A stretch of DNA of 6,254 nucleotides from Moraxellaceae bacterium (GTDB lineage Bacteria; Pseudomonadota; Gammaproteobacteria; Pseudomonadales; Moraxellaceae): contig JASLCO010000115.1 of assembly GCA_030146505.1 (NCBI GenBank), positions 1 to 6,254 of the forward strand. The letters run 5' to 3'. How positions within the stretch are numbered: position 1 is the stretch's first letter; each line of letters starts with the position of its first letter. This document shows positions 6,022 to 6,254 of the stretch, piece after piece. A program made the translations under genes and the position numbers. Under the pieces are notes generated by a model. It was not told the origin of the DNA, searched no databases, and worked only from the letters and a program-made list of their open reading frames with translations.

Positions 6022-6254
6022 CACTGCACATCCCCGTGTTTTTCAGCGCTGCCATCACCTGTGATCACACCGCTGTGGGCGCCACGCATGAAGGTTCCCA
6101 CGCTGTAGGCCACCGGCTGGCTGTTGTCATCCTGATAAGCCGTGGCGCGCGTGAAGGCGATCTGACGACTGAGCCGATAGCATTCGGCTGTGCAATAAAC
6201 CGGCAAGCCGGGGGTGGCCGGCCGCAGGTAGTCGATGCGCAGGTCCAGCGTGGC
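6021..6254 (-). CDS. second PaaI-like hotdog thioesterase, N-terminus beyond window edge
   Basis: An open frame enters from the right edge and ends with TGA at 6023-6021, giving the last 77 residues. It aligns with the C-terminal half of the downstream hotdog protein: TLDLRIDYLRPA here matches TVDFSVDYLRSG there, followed by AECYRLSRQIAFTRATAYQD and PVAYSVGTFM, the last three strands of the fold. A hydrophilic tail of about 20 residues (RGAHSGVITGDGSAEKHGDVQ in two parts, RGAHSGVITG and DGSAEKHGDVQ) follows. The catalytic helix with the HGG-type motif is outside the window, so activity cannot be judged. The stop overlaps the next start by one base (TGATG), indicating an operon of two paralogous hotdog genes that may form a mixed oligomer. 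Confidence 0.8.
   Translation of the reverse strand, partial: ATLDLRIDYLRPATPGLPVYCTAECYRLSRQIAFTRATAYQDDNSQPVAYSVGTFMRGAHSGVITGDGSAEKHGDVQ

Noticed and set aside
1..6254. Mobile element, CRISPR, tRNA or defence-system signatures
   Set aside because: No transposase, integrase, regularly spaced repeats, tRNA-like fold or defence domains were seen; all genes are regulator, transport or metabolic families.

Overview
The window looks like chromosomal DNA from a proteobacterium, most likely a gammaproteobacterium, of moderately high GC content. This rests on the protein families (an MdtD-type transporter, a YgiD-type dioxygenase, a Cfa-type cyclopropane synthase, tandem PaaI-type hotdog proteins), the Shine-Dalgarno sites and the compact GC-rich hairpin/T-tract terminators. 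The genus cannot be fixed by eye. There is no sign of a mobile element, CRISPR array, rRNA or tRNA, and no stretch over 300 bases lacks a gene.

Layout, left to right. (1) Positions 1-751, minus: a protein cut by the window edge, of the MpaB / rubber-oxygenase (DUF2236) heme-oxygenase family. It lies 42 bp downstream of (2) a TetR-family repressor (794-1504, minus), so the two probably form an operon. (3) The 204-bp region upstream of tetR carries a 24-bp near-perfect palindrome (1533-1556) set inside a candidate tetR promoter, which is a strong candidate operator. (4) Divergently, 1709-2488 plus encodes a YgiD/LigB class III extradiol dioxygenase with an ideal Shine-Dalgarno site. (5) A symmetric terminator at 2500-2527 separates it from the convergent (6) MdtD-like MFS drug exporter (2622-4025, minus). 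(7) A 143-bp divergent intergenic region leads to (8) cyclopropane-fatty-acyl-phospholipid synthase (4169-5356, plus). (9) A second symmetric terminator (5433-5460) and about 120 bp of non-coding DNA with a small hairpin follow. (10) Last come two minus-strand PaaI-like hotdog thioesterase genes joined by a one-base stop/start overlap (5581-6021, and 6021 to the right edge, 5' end missing).

How they may work together: tetR, the MpaB-like oxygenase and possibly the divergent dioxygenase look like a small ligand-controlled oxidation module, with the palindrome as the switch. The exporter and cfa share a divergent promoter region and both affect envelope resistance, but nothing in the sequence proves joint control. 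The hotdog pair probably makes two related acyl-CoA thioesterase subunits. The window is mostly ordinary metabolism. The palindrome-controlled TetR/MpaB-like/dioxygenase block is the part most worth following up.
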